NCBI RefSeq assembly: GCF_000013565.1
Contig: NC_007802.1
Location: 2,108,001-2,172,000, forward strand
Reading direction: 5' to 3'
DNA: 64,000 nucleotides
Source of the DNA: Jannaschia sp. CCS1
Lineage (GTDB): Bacteria; Pseudomonadota; Alphaproteobacteria; Rhodobacterales; Rhodobacteraceae
This document shows positions 17,398 through 26,300 of the stretch, in pieces (positions within the stretch are counted from its first letter, which is position 1; every line of letters starts with the position of its first letter). Under the pieces are notes generated by a model. The model searched no databases. It saw only the letters and a list, made by a program, of their open reading frames with translations, and was not told where the DNA came from. A program made the position numbers and the translations under genes.

Positions 17398-18495
17398 TCA
17401 GTATTTCGGCCGCATCCAGCGGGCCGCGAGTTTCAGGAACAGGGTGAAGCCGATGACGATGAACACCAGATAGACCATGGCGAGCATCGTGCCGTAGCCC
17501 ACGTTGGAGCGGTCGCGGTATTCGCGAAAGATGAACGACGTGACCGAGTCCGTCGCCCCGCCGGGCCCGCCGGACGTCACGTTGATGATAATGTCGGCCA
17601 GCTTCAGTTTGAAGATGATGCGGATCATGATCGCCGTGATCGACACCGGCAGCATCAGGGGAAACGTGACCTCCCTGAAATTCTGCCACGGCGTCGCGCC
17701 ATCGACGCGGGCGGCCTCCTGGATGTCTTTCGGGATCGACTGAAGGCCCGCCAGAAGCATGATCATCATGAAGGGGATGAAGGTCCAGGCATCCATGATC
17801 ATGATCATCGCGCGGGCGGTTTCCGCGTCGCCAAAGAAGCTGGGATTGTCGATGCCAAGCGTCCGCGCGAGCCGGGCGATGGGGCCGAAGCGGGCCTCCA
17901 ACATGGACTTGCCGACCATCCACGACACGGCGACCGGCGACAGCATCAGGGGCAGCAGGAAAGCGACGCGGAAGAACTTGCGCGCCCGGATCTGACTGTT
18001 GAGCAGCAATGCCAGGCCAAAGGCGATGACGTATTCGACGATGATCGCCAGCGTATACCAGAGCATATTGGTCAGCGCGTTCCAGTAGAAATCGTCCTGC
18101 CACATCTGCCTGATATTGTCGAAACCGTTGTATTGCTGGCCGCTGACGGAGCTGAGGTTCCAGTCCGAAAACGCGATGCTGAGGCCGAAGACCAGCGGGA
18201 TGAACACCATGGACAGAACGAAAATGGTCGCCGGCACGATGAAGAGACGCCGCTTGCCCTGCTCGCCATGGCGCACGACCAGAGCCATGCAATAGCAGGT
18301 GACGAAAAACAGGTACGCATAGAGGGTCGGGCGCCAGTTGGAGAAGTCGTAGGTCAGGTCGTAGCCACCCAGGACCTGCCAGGTGGCGATGACCACCAGA
18401 AGTGCGAAAGAGGCCCAGATCATCACGGTCCCGACCCGGACGCGCCCCGGTGTGATCTGGTCGTTTGTGACGACGTAGAGGCGATCCTGGCTCAT
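17398..18495 (-). CDS. ABC sugar transporter permease, MalF type (CUT1)
   Basis: A 365-residue permease with an extra N-terminal pair of helices (WASFALLVVIATWQVL and LYAYLFFVTCYCMAL). The core contains the EAA motif QEAARVDGATPWQNFREVTFP (about residues 242-262). The open frame extends to 18552, but that would read through an intergenic hairpin. The ATG at 18495 gives the expected N-terminus. It pairs with the MalG-type subunit downstream. Confidence 0.88.
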   Translation of the reverse strand: MSQDRLYVVTNDQITPGRVRVGTVMIWASFALLVVIATWQVLGGYDLTYDFSNWRPTLYAYLFFVTCYCMALVVRHGEQGKRRLFIVPATIFVLSMVFIPLVFGLSIAFSDWNLSSVSGQQYNGFDNIRQMWQDDFYWNALTNMLWYTLAIIVEYVIAFGLALLLNSQIRARKFFRVAFLLPLMLSPVAVSWMVGKSMLEARFGPIARLARTLGIDNPSFFGDAETARAMIMIMDAWTFIPFMMIMLLAGLQSIPKDIQEAARVDGATPWQNFREVTFPLMLPVSITAIMIRIIFKLKLADIIINVTSGGPGGATDSVTSFIFREYRDRSNVGYGTMLAMVYLVFIVIGFTLFLKLAARWMRPKY

Positions 18496-18517
18496 TCTTA
18501 TCCCGGGCTGAGAAGAA

Positions 18518-18543
18518 GGCGCGGCAGGGGATCCCGCCGCGCC
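18518..18543 (-). repeat. Intra-operon hairpin after the binding-protein gene
   Basis: Perfect 8-bp arms GGCGCGGC (18518-18525) and GCCGCGCC (18536-18543) lie between the binding-protein stop and the first permease start. On the transcript it is followed by a pyrimidine-rich tract (TTCTTCTC). Such hairpins usually protect the binding-protein mRNA or partly terminate, giving more binding protein than permease. Confidence 0.55.
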
Positions 18544-18561
18544 GGATGTCAATTGTGCGGC

Positions 18562-20235
18562 CTATTCAAGGCCAAGCGAGGAGCGATAAAGCGCGACCTG
18601 GCTGTCGCGTCCGATCTGATCGGTGATCGCGTCCCAGGCCGCCGCAATCGCATCGGCCCCTTCCTGCACGCTGCCGTATTCGCCGGCATAGATCTTGGCC
18701 AACTCGTCCTCGGCCACCGAGTAATACTGGAAGATGCCGGGAATGCGGGGTTCAATGGCCGCGTTGGGGTGGTTGTAGCTGTCGGCCTCAGACCCGAGGT
18801 AATCCTCGATGAACGCCCGGTCATAACCCGCTGCTTCCCACTCATCGATATTGAAGTGCGAGTTGCGGTAGGGCTGGAAGCCCGACGGATAGGCGGAACA
18901 CCACAGCGACAGGTCACGCCCGCCCAGATGTGCCGCGGCCGACCACGCAGCCCTGCGCTTGAGGTCTCCACCTTCGGCAGCACGGGCCATGACGTAGATG
19001 CCCCACCCGATATAGGCCATGTTCGGTGCGAAGTTCGGCCCGTCGGGCAGGACATCCCATGTCTGCGTGGCGCTGTTCCAGACATCATCCGATCCCGGCA
19101 GGATCGAGAAGCCCACCACATCACCCACCACTGACGTGTCCGATGTGCGTGCGGACGATCCGATATCCCCCCACCAGCTGAGCATTGACCCGGTTCCGGC
19201 CAGGAACTGTTGGAAGCCGGTGGTGCCGGGATCTGCGTTGATCTGGTCGGCGGGCTGCGTGTCCATGATGTCCACGACATCCTGGATGGCCCGGACCCAG
19301 GCTGAGTTGTTGACGCGCGGTGTCATGTCTTCGGGGTCGAAGAGCCACGCGGGATCGTCCGGGTGCTTGGCGTAGGCCGTGGCGCGGCTGGCCAGGAAGT
19401 AGAAGCCGAAGCCGCCCCAACCCTTCAGCGGATCCAGGTAGCCATGGGCCTGCAGACCGGTGAACGGGTCGTCCTTTCCGGCCAGGAAGCTGCTGACTTC
19501 CTGCACCTTCTGCCAGGTCGTTGGCACTTCCCACGGACCCTCATGGCCCTCCTCGGCCCAGGCCGCAGCGAAGTCTTCGTTGGCAAAATAGTCGGTGCGG
19601 TAGTTGAAGTTGTGGCAGTCGCCATCAATCGAGACGCGATATGTCTCTCCCGCCCAGGTGCCCACCGGCTCCTGTAGGTAGCCGACATAATCATCCATAT
19701 CGATGTCTTCCTTGACCCAATCGGGCATCGGATCCAGCAGCCCGCGACCAGCGGTGTCGCCCTCAAACGGGGCGCCCATCTCGATGATGTCGAAATCGAC
19801 CGTGCCCGTGGCGATTGATTGCTGCAGGCGCGCATTGTAATCGGCCTGCGCAAGGTCGATCCAGTTGATCGTCGCGCCGGTGTATTCCTCCCAAGGCCGC
19901 AGGAACCCGCGGAACAGGAAATTGTGCAGGTTCTGGTTGTTGAGGCCCATGAAGGTCAGCTCAACGCCCTCAAATTCCCCCTCGGCGAAGCGCGCCCGCG
20001 TGGAGCCCAGGCACAATTCGCCGACGGCCTGCCAATCGGCGTCCGTCGGGCTGCCCATGCCGACGCCCGGAATGGCGAGGATTTGCTCGCGCACATTGGC
20101 GTGCCCATCGGCGAGGGCCAAGCCCGGCATCAGGCCGCTGGATGCGGCCAATGCGCTGACGCTGGCCGCCCCTTTGAGCATTGTTCGACGGCTTACCTGG
20201 GCCGCGACAAGACGTTTGTAGAGTTCGACTTTCAT
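18562..20235 (-). CDS. ABC sugar transporter substrate-binding protein (large CUT1 type)
   Basis: A 557-residue exported protein. The N-terminus has a twin-arginine-like segment (SRRTMLKGAAS) followed by a hydrophobic stretch ending in LALADG, near residue 42. The mature part has the extracellular solute-binding domain-1 pattern (WIDLAQADYNARLQQSIATG, FDIIEMGAPFEGD, YRTDYFANEDFAAAW). It is well above the roughly 420 residues usual for CUT1 proteins, hinting at a larger ligand or an unusual subfamily. The frame runs upstream to 20400. GGGAGGAATTGAA directly before 20235 sets the start. It heads the importer operon. Confidence 0.86.
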   Translation of the reverse strand: MKVELYKRLVAAQVSRRTMLKGAASVSALAASSGLMPGLALADGHANVREQILAIPGVGMGSPTDADWQAVGELCLGSTRARFAEGEFEGVELTFMGLNNQNLHNFLFRGFLRPWEEYTGATINWIDLAQADYNARLQQSIATGTVDFDIIEMGAPFEGDTAGRGLLDPMPDWVKEDIDMDDYVGYLQEPVGTWAGETYRVSIDGDCHNFNYRTDYFANEDFAAAWAEEGHEGPWEVPTTWQKVQEVSSFLAGKDDPFTGLQAHGYLDPLKGWGGFGFYFLASRATAYAKHPDDPAWLFDPEDMTPRVNNSAWVRAIQDVVDIMDTQPADQINADPGTTGFQQFLAGTGSMLSWWGDIGSSARTSDTSVVGDVVGFSILPGSDDVWNSATQTWDVLPDGPNFAPNMAYIGWGIYVMARAAEGGDLKRRAAWSAAAHLGGRDLSLWCSAYPSGFQPYRNSHFNIDEWEAAGYDRAFIEDYLGSEADSYNHPNAAIEPRIPGIFQYYSVAEDELAKIYAGEYGSVQEGADAIAAAWDAITDQIGRDSQVALYRSSLGLE

Positions 20236-20405
20236 TTCAATTCCTCCCTGGCAGTTTTCGCACGTTGCTGTGCGACACCTTGCGCCACCCAGTTCTGGCC
20301 CTTCCGGCTCTGGCAGGTGAAACAAGAAAAGTGGCAATCGCCGCTCGCGCGATACCGGTCTTTCAAGGGCAACTGTCCCTCCAACACCGACACCTGTCAA
20401 GGACC

Positions 20406-20423
20406 TAACATGCTAGTCAGGTC
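20406..20423. promoter_or_regulatory. GntR-type box 4, between importer operon and ATPase
   Basis: TAACATGCTAGTCAGGTC has the intact left half TAACATGCTAG but a degenerate right half. It lies 171 bp upstream of the binding-protein start and 66 bp upstream of the divergent ATPase gene, the fourth and weakest copy in the island. Confidence 0.5.
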
Positions 20424-20488
20424 AGATGTGGACATGGTCTGCTCCTTGGGCTACCCAAGATTTGCAATTGAACAGTATCGGGTGGGCC

Positions 20489-21556
20489 ATGGCCGAGGTT
20501 TCCGTCAAAAACCTGAAAAAGAACTACGGGGCCGTGGAAGTCATCCATGGCATCGACGTGGACATTGCGGATGGGGATTTCGTGGTACTGGTCGGCCCCT
20601 CAGGCTGCGGAAAATCCACGCTTCTGCGCATGATCGCCGGGCTGGAGGAGGTCACATCGGGTGATATTCTCATCGGGGATCGCAGGGTCAACAACCTGTC
20701 ACCGAACGAGCGGGACATCGCGATGGTGTTCCAGTCCTACGCGCTTTATCCGCACAAAACGGTCGAAGCAAATATGGGATTTGCGCTGAAACTGCGCAAA
20801 ATGGACAAGGCCGAGGTCAAGAAGCGCGTCGCGGACGCCGCTGAGATCCTGGGCCTTACGCCTTACCTGAACCGGTTCCCCCGCGCGTTGTCCGGTGGCC
20901 AACGGCAGCGCGTTGCCATGGGCCGGGCCATTGTGCGGGACCCGCAGGTGTTTCTGTTTGATGAGCCGCTGTCGAACCTCGACGCCAAGCTGCGCGTGCA
21001 GATGCGCACCGAAATCCGCGAGCTGCACCTGCGCCTCAAGACCACAACAATCTACGTCACCCATGACCAGATCGAGGCGATGACAATGGCCGACAAGATC
21101 GTGGTTCTGAACGGTGGCAATGTGGAGCAGATCGGCAGCCCGCTGGACTTGTATGACCGGCCCGACAATCGATTTGTCGCGAGTTTCATCGGATCGCCAT
21201 CAATGAACCTGATCGACGGGATGGTGACGGAGGTTGCGGATGGGACCGCGACCCTGGCCTTGGGTGAGTGGACAATCGCGGTTCCGGCGCAGTCCGGTCT
21301 TGTCGCGGGGCAGAAGATCACGCTTGGGGTCCGGCCAGAACACCTCAGCCTGTCGGAGACTGGTATGCCCGCCAAAGTGCGCGTCGTTGAGCCCACGGGA
21401 TCGGAAATCCACGTCGTATTCCAGTTTCAGGATCAGGAAGTGACCGCGATCTTCCGCGATCGCCATCCTTTGTCGCCCGGCGATCATGTGCATCTGGCAC
21501 CGGACATGTCGCATCTGCATTTGTTCGATGGCACCACGGGCGCGCGGATCGATTGA
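20489..21556 (+). CDS. ABC sugar transporter ATPase, UgpC/MalK type
   Basis: A 355-residue CUT1 ATPase: Walker A GPSGCGKS (37-44), signature LSGGQRQRV, Walker B FLFDEPLSNLD, the H-loop in YVTHDQIEAMTMAD, and a C-terminal OB-like regulatory domain with GVRPEHL. These ATPases often serve several importers. Here it is divergent from the permease operon and shares the box-4 region. The frame starts at 20426. The ATG at 20489 gives MAEVSVKNLKKNYG, the normal N-terminus. Confidence 0.9.
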   Translation: MAEVSVKNLKKNYGAVEVIHGIDVDIADGDFVVLVGPSGCGKSTLLRMIAGLEEVTSGDILIGDRRVNNLSPNERDIAMVFQSYALYPHKTVEANMGFALKLRKMDKAEVKKRVADAAEILGLTPYLNRFPRALSGGQRQRVAMGRAIVRDPQVFLFDEPLSNLDAKLRVQMRTEIRELHLRLKTTTIYVTHDQIEAMTMADKIVVLNGGNVEQIGSPLDLYDRPDNRFVASFIGSPSMNLIDGMVTEVADGTATLALGEWTIAVPAQSGLVAGQKITLGVRPEHLSLSETGMPAKVRVVEPTGSEIHVVFQFQDQEVTAIFRDRHPLSPGDHVHLAPDMSHLHLFDGTTGARID

Positions 21557-21660
21557 CCGGTGATCCGTGCCTGCCTCTGGTTCAGGGAACGAGGGCACAA
21601 GCCGTCTGGACCGATATCGAGGGTGCGGTTTAGGGTGCATCAAACAGGGAGAGATTTGCC

Positions 21661-22113
21661 ATGCTTAAAGGGATCGACCCGCGCCTGAACGCGGATGTGC
21701 TTCATTGCCTGCGCGCGATGGGCCATGGGGACACGCTGGTCATTGCGGACACGAATTTCCCCGCCGACAGCGTGGCGCGCCACACGATCTATGGCGAATT
21801 GCTGAGGATGGAGAACCTGACCTGCGGCGCGGCGATGGAGGCCATCTTGTCCGTCCTGCCGCTTGATACCTTCGTGGATGACTTTGCGGCCCGGATGGAG
21901 GTTGTGGACAGCCCCGACGAAATCCCTGACGTGCAGGGCGAGGTGCAGGAGCAGATCGACCGTGCCGAGGGGCGACCCCGCCCGATGGTCAGCGTCGAGC
22001 GGTTTGAGTTCTACGACCAGGCCCGCGAAAGCTATGCCGTCATTCAGACCGGTGAGCGCCGGTTTTACGGCTGCTTTATCCTGCGCAAAGGTGTGATCGG
22101 ACCCGACGCATGA
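21661..22113 (+). CDS. fucU: L-fucose mutarotase (RbsD/FucU family)
   Basis: A 150-residue protein that matches the RbsD/FucU family: it begins MLKGIDPRLNADVLHCLRAMGHGDTLVIADTNFPA (positions 1-35), containing the catalytic-site His and Asp, and ends with RFYGCFILRKGV. FucU interconverts alpha and beta anomers of L-fucose. A mutarotase is useful because the aldose 1-dehydrogenase acts on one anomer. A GGGAGAG ribosome site precedes the start. The stop overlaps the ribokinase gene. Confidence 0.9.
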   Translation: MLKGIDPRLNADVLHCLRAMGHGDTLVIADTNFPADSVARHTIYGELLRMENLTCGAAMEAILSVLPLDTFVDDFAARMEVVDSPDEIPDVQGEVQEQIDRAEGRPRPMVSVERFEFYDQARESYAVIQTGERRFYGCFILRKGVIGPDA

Positions 22114-23033
22114 GCCATGATGTCGTCATTCTGGGCGTGTTCGTGGCCGACACCGCGTACCGTGCTGATCGCCAGCCAAAGATGGGTGAAACGATCCTGG
22201 GCAAGTCATTCGCGCTGGGGCCGGGCGGGAAAGGCTCCAACCAGGCGGTGGCTGCCGGAATGGCCGGTGGCGACGTCGGGTTCATCACGAAACTCGGGAA
22301 AGATCCGTTTGCCGACATGGCGCTTGCCACGTGGGACAAGGCCGGGGTGACCTCGCTCGCGTCCCAACATGCCGATAGCTACACCGGGGCGGCATATATC
22401 TTCATCGAAGAAGCCACGGGTAATAACGCCATCATCGTCAGCCCCGGCATTGCCGCCACGATCAGCGTTGCGGATATCGACGCCCATGCCAATACGGTCC
22501 GCACTGCCAAGGTTTTCATGACACAGCTTGAGCAACCCCTGGACGCCGCCGAACACGCATTGGGCCTGGCGCGCGCTGGCGGGGCCATCACCATTCTCAA
22601 TCCCGCCCCCGCTGCTGAGCTGCCAGACAGCATGCTGGCCCTGTGCGATTACGTGACCCCGAATGAGACCGAGACCGAGGCGTTGACGGGCATTCCGGTG
22701 CAGACCACCGCCGATGCCACCCGCGCGGCGGAGGCGCTATTGGCCCGTGGCGTCAAGGCCGCGATCATCACCTTGGGCGAAAACGGCTGCCTTTTTCACG
22801 ATGGTCAAAGCGCCGTGCATATTCCCGCGATCTCAGCGGGGCCGGTTGTGGAAACCACAGGTGCAGGCGATGCGTTCAACGGCGGGTTTGCCGCCGCGCT
22901 GGCCGAAGGTATGGCGCCACTTGAGGCGATCCGGTTGGGCACCGCCACTGCCGCGATTTCCGTCACCCGGGCAGGCACCGCCCCCTCCATGCCGGCCCGC
23001 TCAGAAATTGACGCTCTGCTTGCGTCGGGTTGA
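22110..23033 (+). CDS. rbsK: Ribokinase-like PfkB kinase
   Basis: A 307-residue ribokinase-type protein with N-terminal GPGGKGSNQAVAAGMAGGDV (positions 38-57), a central NPAPAAELPD and the C-terminal ETTGAGDAFNGGFAAAL motif with the catalytic Asp. Compared with the kinase at 9494 it is much closer to classical RbsK. The overlap with fucU (ATGA) suggests the substrate is a sugar needing mutarotation, possibly ribose, or a fucose-derived sugar. The gene symbol marks the family only. Confidence 0.82.
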   Translation: MSHDVVILGVFVADTAYRADRQPKMGETILGKSFALGPGGKGSNQAVAAGMAGGDVGFITKLGKDPFADMALATWDKAGVTSLASQHADSYTGAAYIFIEEATGNNAIIVSPGIAATISVADIDAHANTVRTAKVFMTQLEQPLDAAEHALGLARAGGAITILNPAPAAELPDSMLALCDYVTPNETETEALTGIPVQTTADATRAAEALLARGVKAAIITLGENGCLFHDGQSAVHIPAISAGPVVETTGAGDAFNGGFAAALAEGMAPLEAIRLGTATAAISVTRAGTAPSMPARSEIDALLASG

Positions 23034-23348
23034 GCGGGGACCGTTGGCATTGCGCCCCGCAGATCGGTCGCGCCACGACCAAAGCTGATCTCCGGTTCGT
23101 TGACCCGTTCAGCCCAATAACAGTCCGTAATTGCGGCATCCTTCTTGCGTCGGGACCTCAGCCTGTCTTCAACTTCTGGAAGGTCAGCGGATGGTAAGCG
23201 TGCGAAAATACCCAGACACGCGGCCACGGCTGGTGCGTGTGTCCGACGACGCCCACCTGATCGCCTGAGCGTCGCCGCCAATGCCCTTGCCGCTAAGGTC
23301 ACGGTCAGCCCTTATCATCTGCGGCTGGACCGGCTGCACAGTTAGCGC
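23034..23348. other. Intergenic stretch at the end of the sugar island
   Basis: About 315 bp between the ribokinase stop and the convergent binding-protein stop. It holds a GC-rich inverted repeat just after the ribokinase (GCGGGG / CCCCGC, 23035-23060) without a U-tract, and short open frames rich in Arg with no recognisable domain. No real gene is supported. Confidence 0.4.
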
Positions 23349-24245
23349 CTATTCGACGCCATAGATGCGTGCAATGTCATCGAGCATCAGGCGCGCCGCA
23401 AGAATACCGCCTGCGGTGTTCCAAGCCTCATCGCTGACGGAATGGACGCGGCCTTCCTGCACGGCGGCCAGACCCTGCCAAAGGGGATCGACCAGCGCCT
23501 GCTCAGCGGCGGCTTCGCCTTCTCCGTTGCCGTTATCGTAGGTGAAGTGGAAGATCCGGTCCCCGTCCATATCTGGGATGCTTTCACGGCCAACGCGCAT
23601 GGCGAAGTCTTCCACGTCCTGGATCGCGGGCCGGGCAAAGCCGAGGTTGCTGAGGATCACGCCAGAGAAACTGTCGAGTTGGTAGATACGGATGTGCGCG
23701 GCGAGAAAGCGGATCACCGAAACCTCCTCAGACAGGTTGTCGCCCAAAGCCTCAGACAACTCGGCGACCCGCGCGTCGTAATCCGCGAGGATCTGGGCGC
23801 CTTCATCGGCCATGCCCACGGCCTCTGCATAAAGTGCATAATTGACGCGCCAATCGCCGCGCAGGCGTTCCGACATCACAGTGGGCGCAATGGCGCTGAG
23901 TTGGGTGTAGATCTCTTCATGGCGCTGCATGTTGCCGAGGATCAGGTCCGGCTCAAGTGCGGCGACGAGTTCCAGGTTGATGCCTGTCTCGTTGCCGAGC
24001 GGTTCCACGCCGTCCATCTGCGGCGTGATATGGGTGTACCACGGATCGCCGGTCCAGCTGTTGGCTGCGCCGACAGGGGTCAGACCAAGCGACAGCAACG
24101 CTTCCGTCCCCTCATTGGTCAGCATGACGATCCGCTGGGGCGCCTCGGGCACGTCCGTCTCGCCCATGGCGTGGGTGATCGTGTCGGCGAAAGCTGTCCC
24201 AGACAGGGCCAATGTGACGACGGTTGCAAGAATTGACAGGCGCAT
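23349..24245 (-). CDS. Iron-siderophore ABC transporter periplasmic binding protein
   Basis: A 298-residue exported protein with a clear signal peptide (ILATVVTLALSGTAFA, cleavage near residue 20). The class-III binding-protein pattern follows: PQRIVMLTNEGTEALLSLGLTPVG, VAALEPDLILGNMQRHEEIY and the C-terminal ARLMLDDIARIYG. The fold binds ferric siderophores, heme or cobalamin. The companion siderophore-interacting reductase favours a siderophore. It is divergent from its two permeases, an arrangement that puts both promoters under the same 76-bp region. Confidence 0.87.
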   Translation of the reverse strand: MRLSILATVVTLALSGTAFADTITHAMGETDVPEAPQRIVMLTNEGTEALLSLGLTPVGAANSWTGDPWYTHITPQMDGVEPLGNETGINLELVAALEPDLILGNMQRHEEIYTQLSAIAPTVMSERLRGDWRVNYALYAEAVGMADEGAQILADYDARVAELSEALGDNLSEEVSVIRFLAAHIRIYQLDSFSGVILSNLGFARPAIQDVEDFAMRVGRESIPDMDGDRIFHFTYDNGNGEGEAAAEQALVDPLWQGLAAVQEGRVHSVSDEAWNTAGGILAARLMLDDIARIYGVE

Positions 24246-24275
24246 GGCGGATCGTCCTTGATGTTGAGTATTTTA

Positions 24276-24293
24276 GTCAGATAATAGGCTGAC
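24276..24293. promoter_or_regulatory. Candidate operator between divergent iron-uptake genes
   Basis: Inverted repeat GTCAG (24276-24280), 8 bp AT-rich spacer, CTGAC (24289-24293), within the 76-bp divergent promoter region. Iron-dependent control by a Fur, Irr or RirA-type regulator is expected here, but the motif does not clearly match the classical boxes I know. Confidence 0.35.
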
Positions 24294-24321
24294 AGAAATA
24301 GTTAGAAATGCAAGGGTCAGA

Positions 24322-25305
24322 ATGCGGGCCGGAAATACAATCCTTATAGCAGGAGCGATCTGCCTAGCTGTCCTCAGCTTGCACCTGGGTGTCCGGACCT
24401 ATGCCCCGGCGGAGATATGGCGCGCGTTAACAAGCGCGGACGCGGACGCGACCGCGATCATCGTCCGCGACCTCCGCGTGCCGCGCATGGTGCTGGCCGC
24501 CTTGATCGGTGCGGCCCTGGCCCTGTCAGGTCTGATGATGCAATCGGTGACGCGCAATCCAGTGGCGGAGCCCGGCCTTCTGGGCGTGAATGCAGGCGCG
24601 GCCTTTGCGGTCGTGGTTCTGCTGACCGTCCAACCGGGCGCGGGCGTATGGCTGGTCATAGGGGTTGCGGCGATGGGTGCGGCCCTCGCGGCTGCGTTGG
24701 TCTTTGGGCTCGCATTGTCCATCGGCGCTGCGATGTCGCCGGTGCATCTGCTGCTGGCGGGGGTCACGGTGGCCGCGTTGTTGATGGCGGGCGTACAGGT
24801 GTTGATCATCCTCAACGAGCAGACGTTGGAAGAGCTTATCTTCTGGCTCTCCGGCTCCTTCGCGGACAGGCCTATTGTGGGGATCTCGGTCGTGGCGGCT
24901 GGATTGGGTCTGGGCGGCGGTCTGTGCCTGTTCCAAGCCCCTGCATTGGACGCTTTGGGGGCCGATGATGCGACCGCCACAGGCCTGGGCGTCGATGTCC
25001 CCCGCCTGCGGCTGCTGCTTCTGGGATGTGCTGCTTTGCTTGCGGGCTGTGCCGTGGCCCTGGCCGGGCCGATCGCCTTTGTGGGCCTTGTTGCGCCGCG
25101 TCTGGCACGGTTGAGCGGTGCACGGGGCCACGCCCAGTTGATCCCCCGCGCGGTGCTGTTCGGCGTGCTCCTCGCCCTCTCCGCAGATCTGATCGCGCGC
25201 TTCGTCCTGTACCCGTCCGAGGCGCCCGTCAGCGCGGTGATGGCGCTGATCGGCGTTCCGATCCTGATCGGCCTGCTGCGCGGCACAAGGATGCGACTGG
25301 CATGA
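24322..25305 (+). CDS. Siderophore ABC transporter permease, FecCD family (1)
   Basis: A 327-residue membrane protein of the BtuC/FecCD family. Motifs include LRVPRMVLAALIGAALALSGLMMQ (56-79), RNPVAEPGLLGVNAGAA and the C-terminal PIAFVGLVAPRLARL, the region that contacts the ATPase. About nine or ten helices are predicted. It forms the channel with the next gene, which starts inside its stop codon (ATGA). Confidence 0.9.
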   Translation: MRAGNTILIAGAICLAVLSLHLGVRTYAPAEIWRALTSADADATAIIVRDLRVPRMVLAALIGAALALSGLMMQSVTRNPVAEPGLLGVNAGAAFAVVVLLTVQPGAGVWLVIGVAAMGAALAAALVFGLALSIGAAMSPVHLLLAGVTVAALLMAGVQVLIILNEQTLEELIFWLSGSFADRPIVGISVVAAGLGLGGGLCLFQAPALDALGADDATATGLGVDVPRLRLLLLGCAALLAGCAVALAGPIAFVGLVAPRLARLSGARGHAQLIPRAVLFGVLLALSADLIARFVLYPSEAPVSAVMALIGVPILIGLLRGTRMRLA

Positions 25306-26300
25306 CGGCCGCGCGCATCAGTTTGCCCGTGGCGCTCATGGCGCTGGCGCTTGTGGCCGCCGCGATGGGAAGCTCCTTCATGCCGCTTGACCGGATCATC
25401 GCGGCGCTGTTCGGGCAGGGCAGCCGACCGGATACGGTGATCCTCTGGACCCTGCGCCTGCCGCGGGTTCTCATGGCGATATTGGCGGGCGCGGGCCTTG
25501 GGATTGCAGGAGTTCTGCTGCAACGCGCGACGCGCAACCCGCTGGCCTCCCCGGGCGTGTTGGGCGTGGTCGACGGTGCGGCTATCGGGGTGCTGGTGTT
25601 CCTGCTCGTGTTCTCGAACGAGGCCAACGCGCTGGCCGTCTCTGTCGCCTGGCAACCCATCGCGGCCATCATCGGTGCGTTGATCTTCGCGGCATTTGTG
25701 GCCGTATTGGCGTATCGGGACATCGCGCGGCCCATGACGCTGATCCTTTACGGGATCGCGCTGGCGGCGCTGGCCAACGCCGTCGTCGTCCTTCTGATTA
25801 TCGCGGGACCGGTCTACCGGGCATCACAGGGGCTTATCTGGCTGGCAGGGTCCGTCCAAAGCGCGGAGTGGCGCGAAGTCTGGATATTGCTTGCAGCGCT
25901 GATCGGGGCCGTACCGGTGCTGGCCGCATTGATCCGCCCGCTGGACCAAATGCACCTGGATGATCACAGCGCCCGTGCGACGGGCCTCTCGGTCAACCGG
26001 GTGCGGGTCTTCGCGCTGATCCTGTCGGTTCTGCTGACGGCTGCCATGGTCTCCATCGTTGGTGGCGTCGGCTTTGTCGGGCTGATCGCACCGCACGCCG
26101 CGCGGCTGCTTTTCGGCAACCGGGCTGTGTGGCAGCTGACCGGGGCTGCACTGATCGGCGCGGGCATGGTCCTTGGCGCGGACCTCATCGTGCGGGTTCT
26201 GTTCCAGCCATTGGAGGTCCCCGCAGGCGCCGTAACGGCCCTGATCGGCGCACCGTATTTCCTTTTTCTCCTGATCCGACAAGGTCGCGCCCATGCTTGA
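25302..26300 (+). CDS. Siderophore ABC transporter permease, FecCD family (2)
   Basis: A 332-residue FecCD permease with LRLPRVLMAILAGAGLGIAG, RNPLASPGVLGVVDGAA and GFVGLIAPHAARLL, paralogous to the preceding subunit. The open frame begins far upstream at 25026, but that part lies inside the first permease gene. The ATG at 25302 overlaps its stop. The 3' end overlaps the ATPase start by 8 bp. Confidence 0.9.
   Translation: MTAARISLPVALMALALVAAAMGSSFMPLDRIIAALFGQGSRPDTVILWTLRLPRVLMAILAGAGLGIAGVLLQRATRNPLASPGVLGVVDGAAIGVLVFLLVFSNEANALAVSVAWQPIAAIIGALIFAAFVAVLAYRDIARPMTLILYGIALAALANAVVVLLIIAGPVYRASQGLIWLAGSVQSAEWREVWILLAALIGAVPVLAALIRPLDQMHLDDHSARATGLSVNRVRVFALILSVLLTAAMVSIVGGVGFVGLIAPHAARLLFGNRAVWQLTGAALIGAGMVLGADLIVRVLFQPLEVPAGAVTALIGAPYFLFLLIRQGRAHA

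Noticed and set aside
17389-19134. 581-codon + strand frame opposite the ABC importer genes
   Set aside because: Opposite strand of three recognisable transporter genes; the translated product has only charged low-complexity sequence.
24246-24321. Fur box between the divergent iron genes
   Set aside because: The region has only a short GTCAG/CTGAC repeat, which does not fit the 19-bp GATAATGATAATCATTATC pattern; left as a weak candidate operator only.
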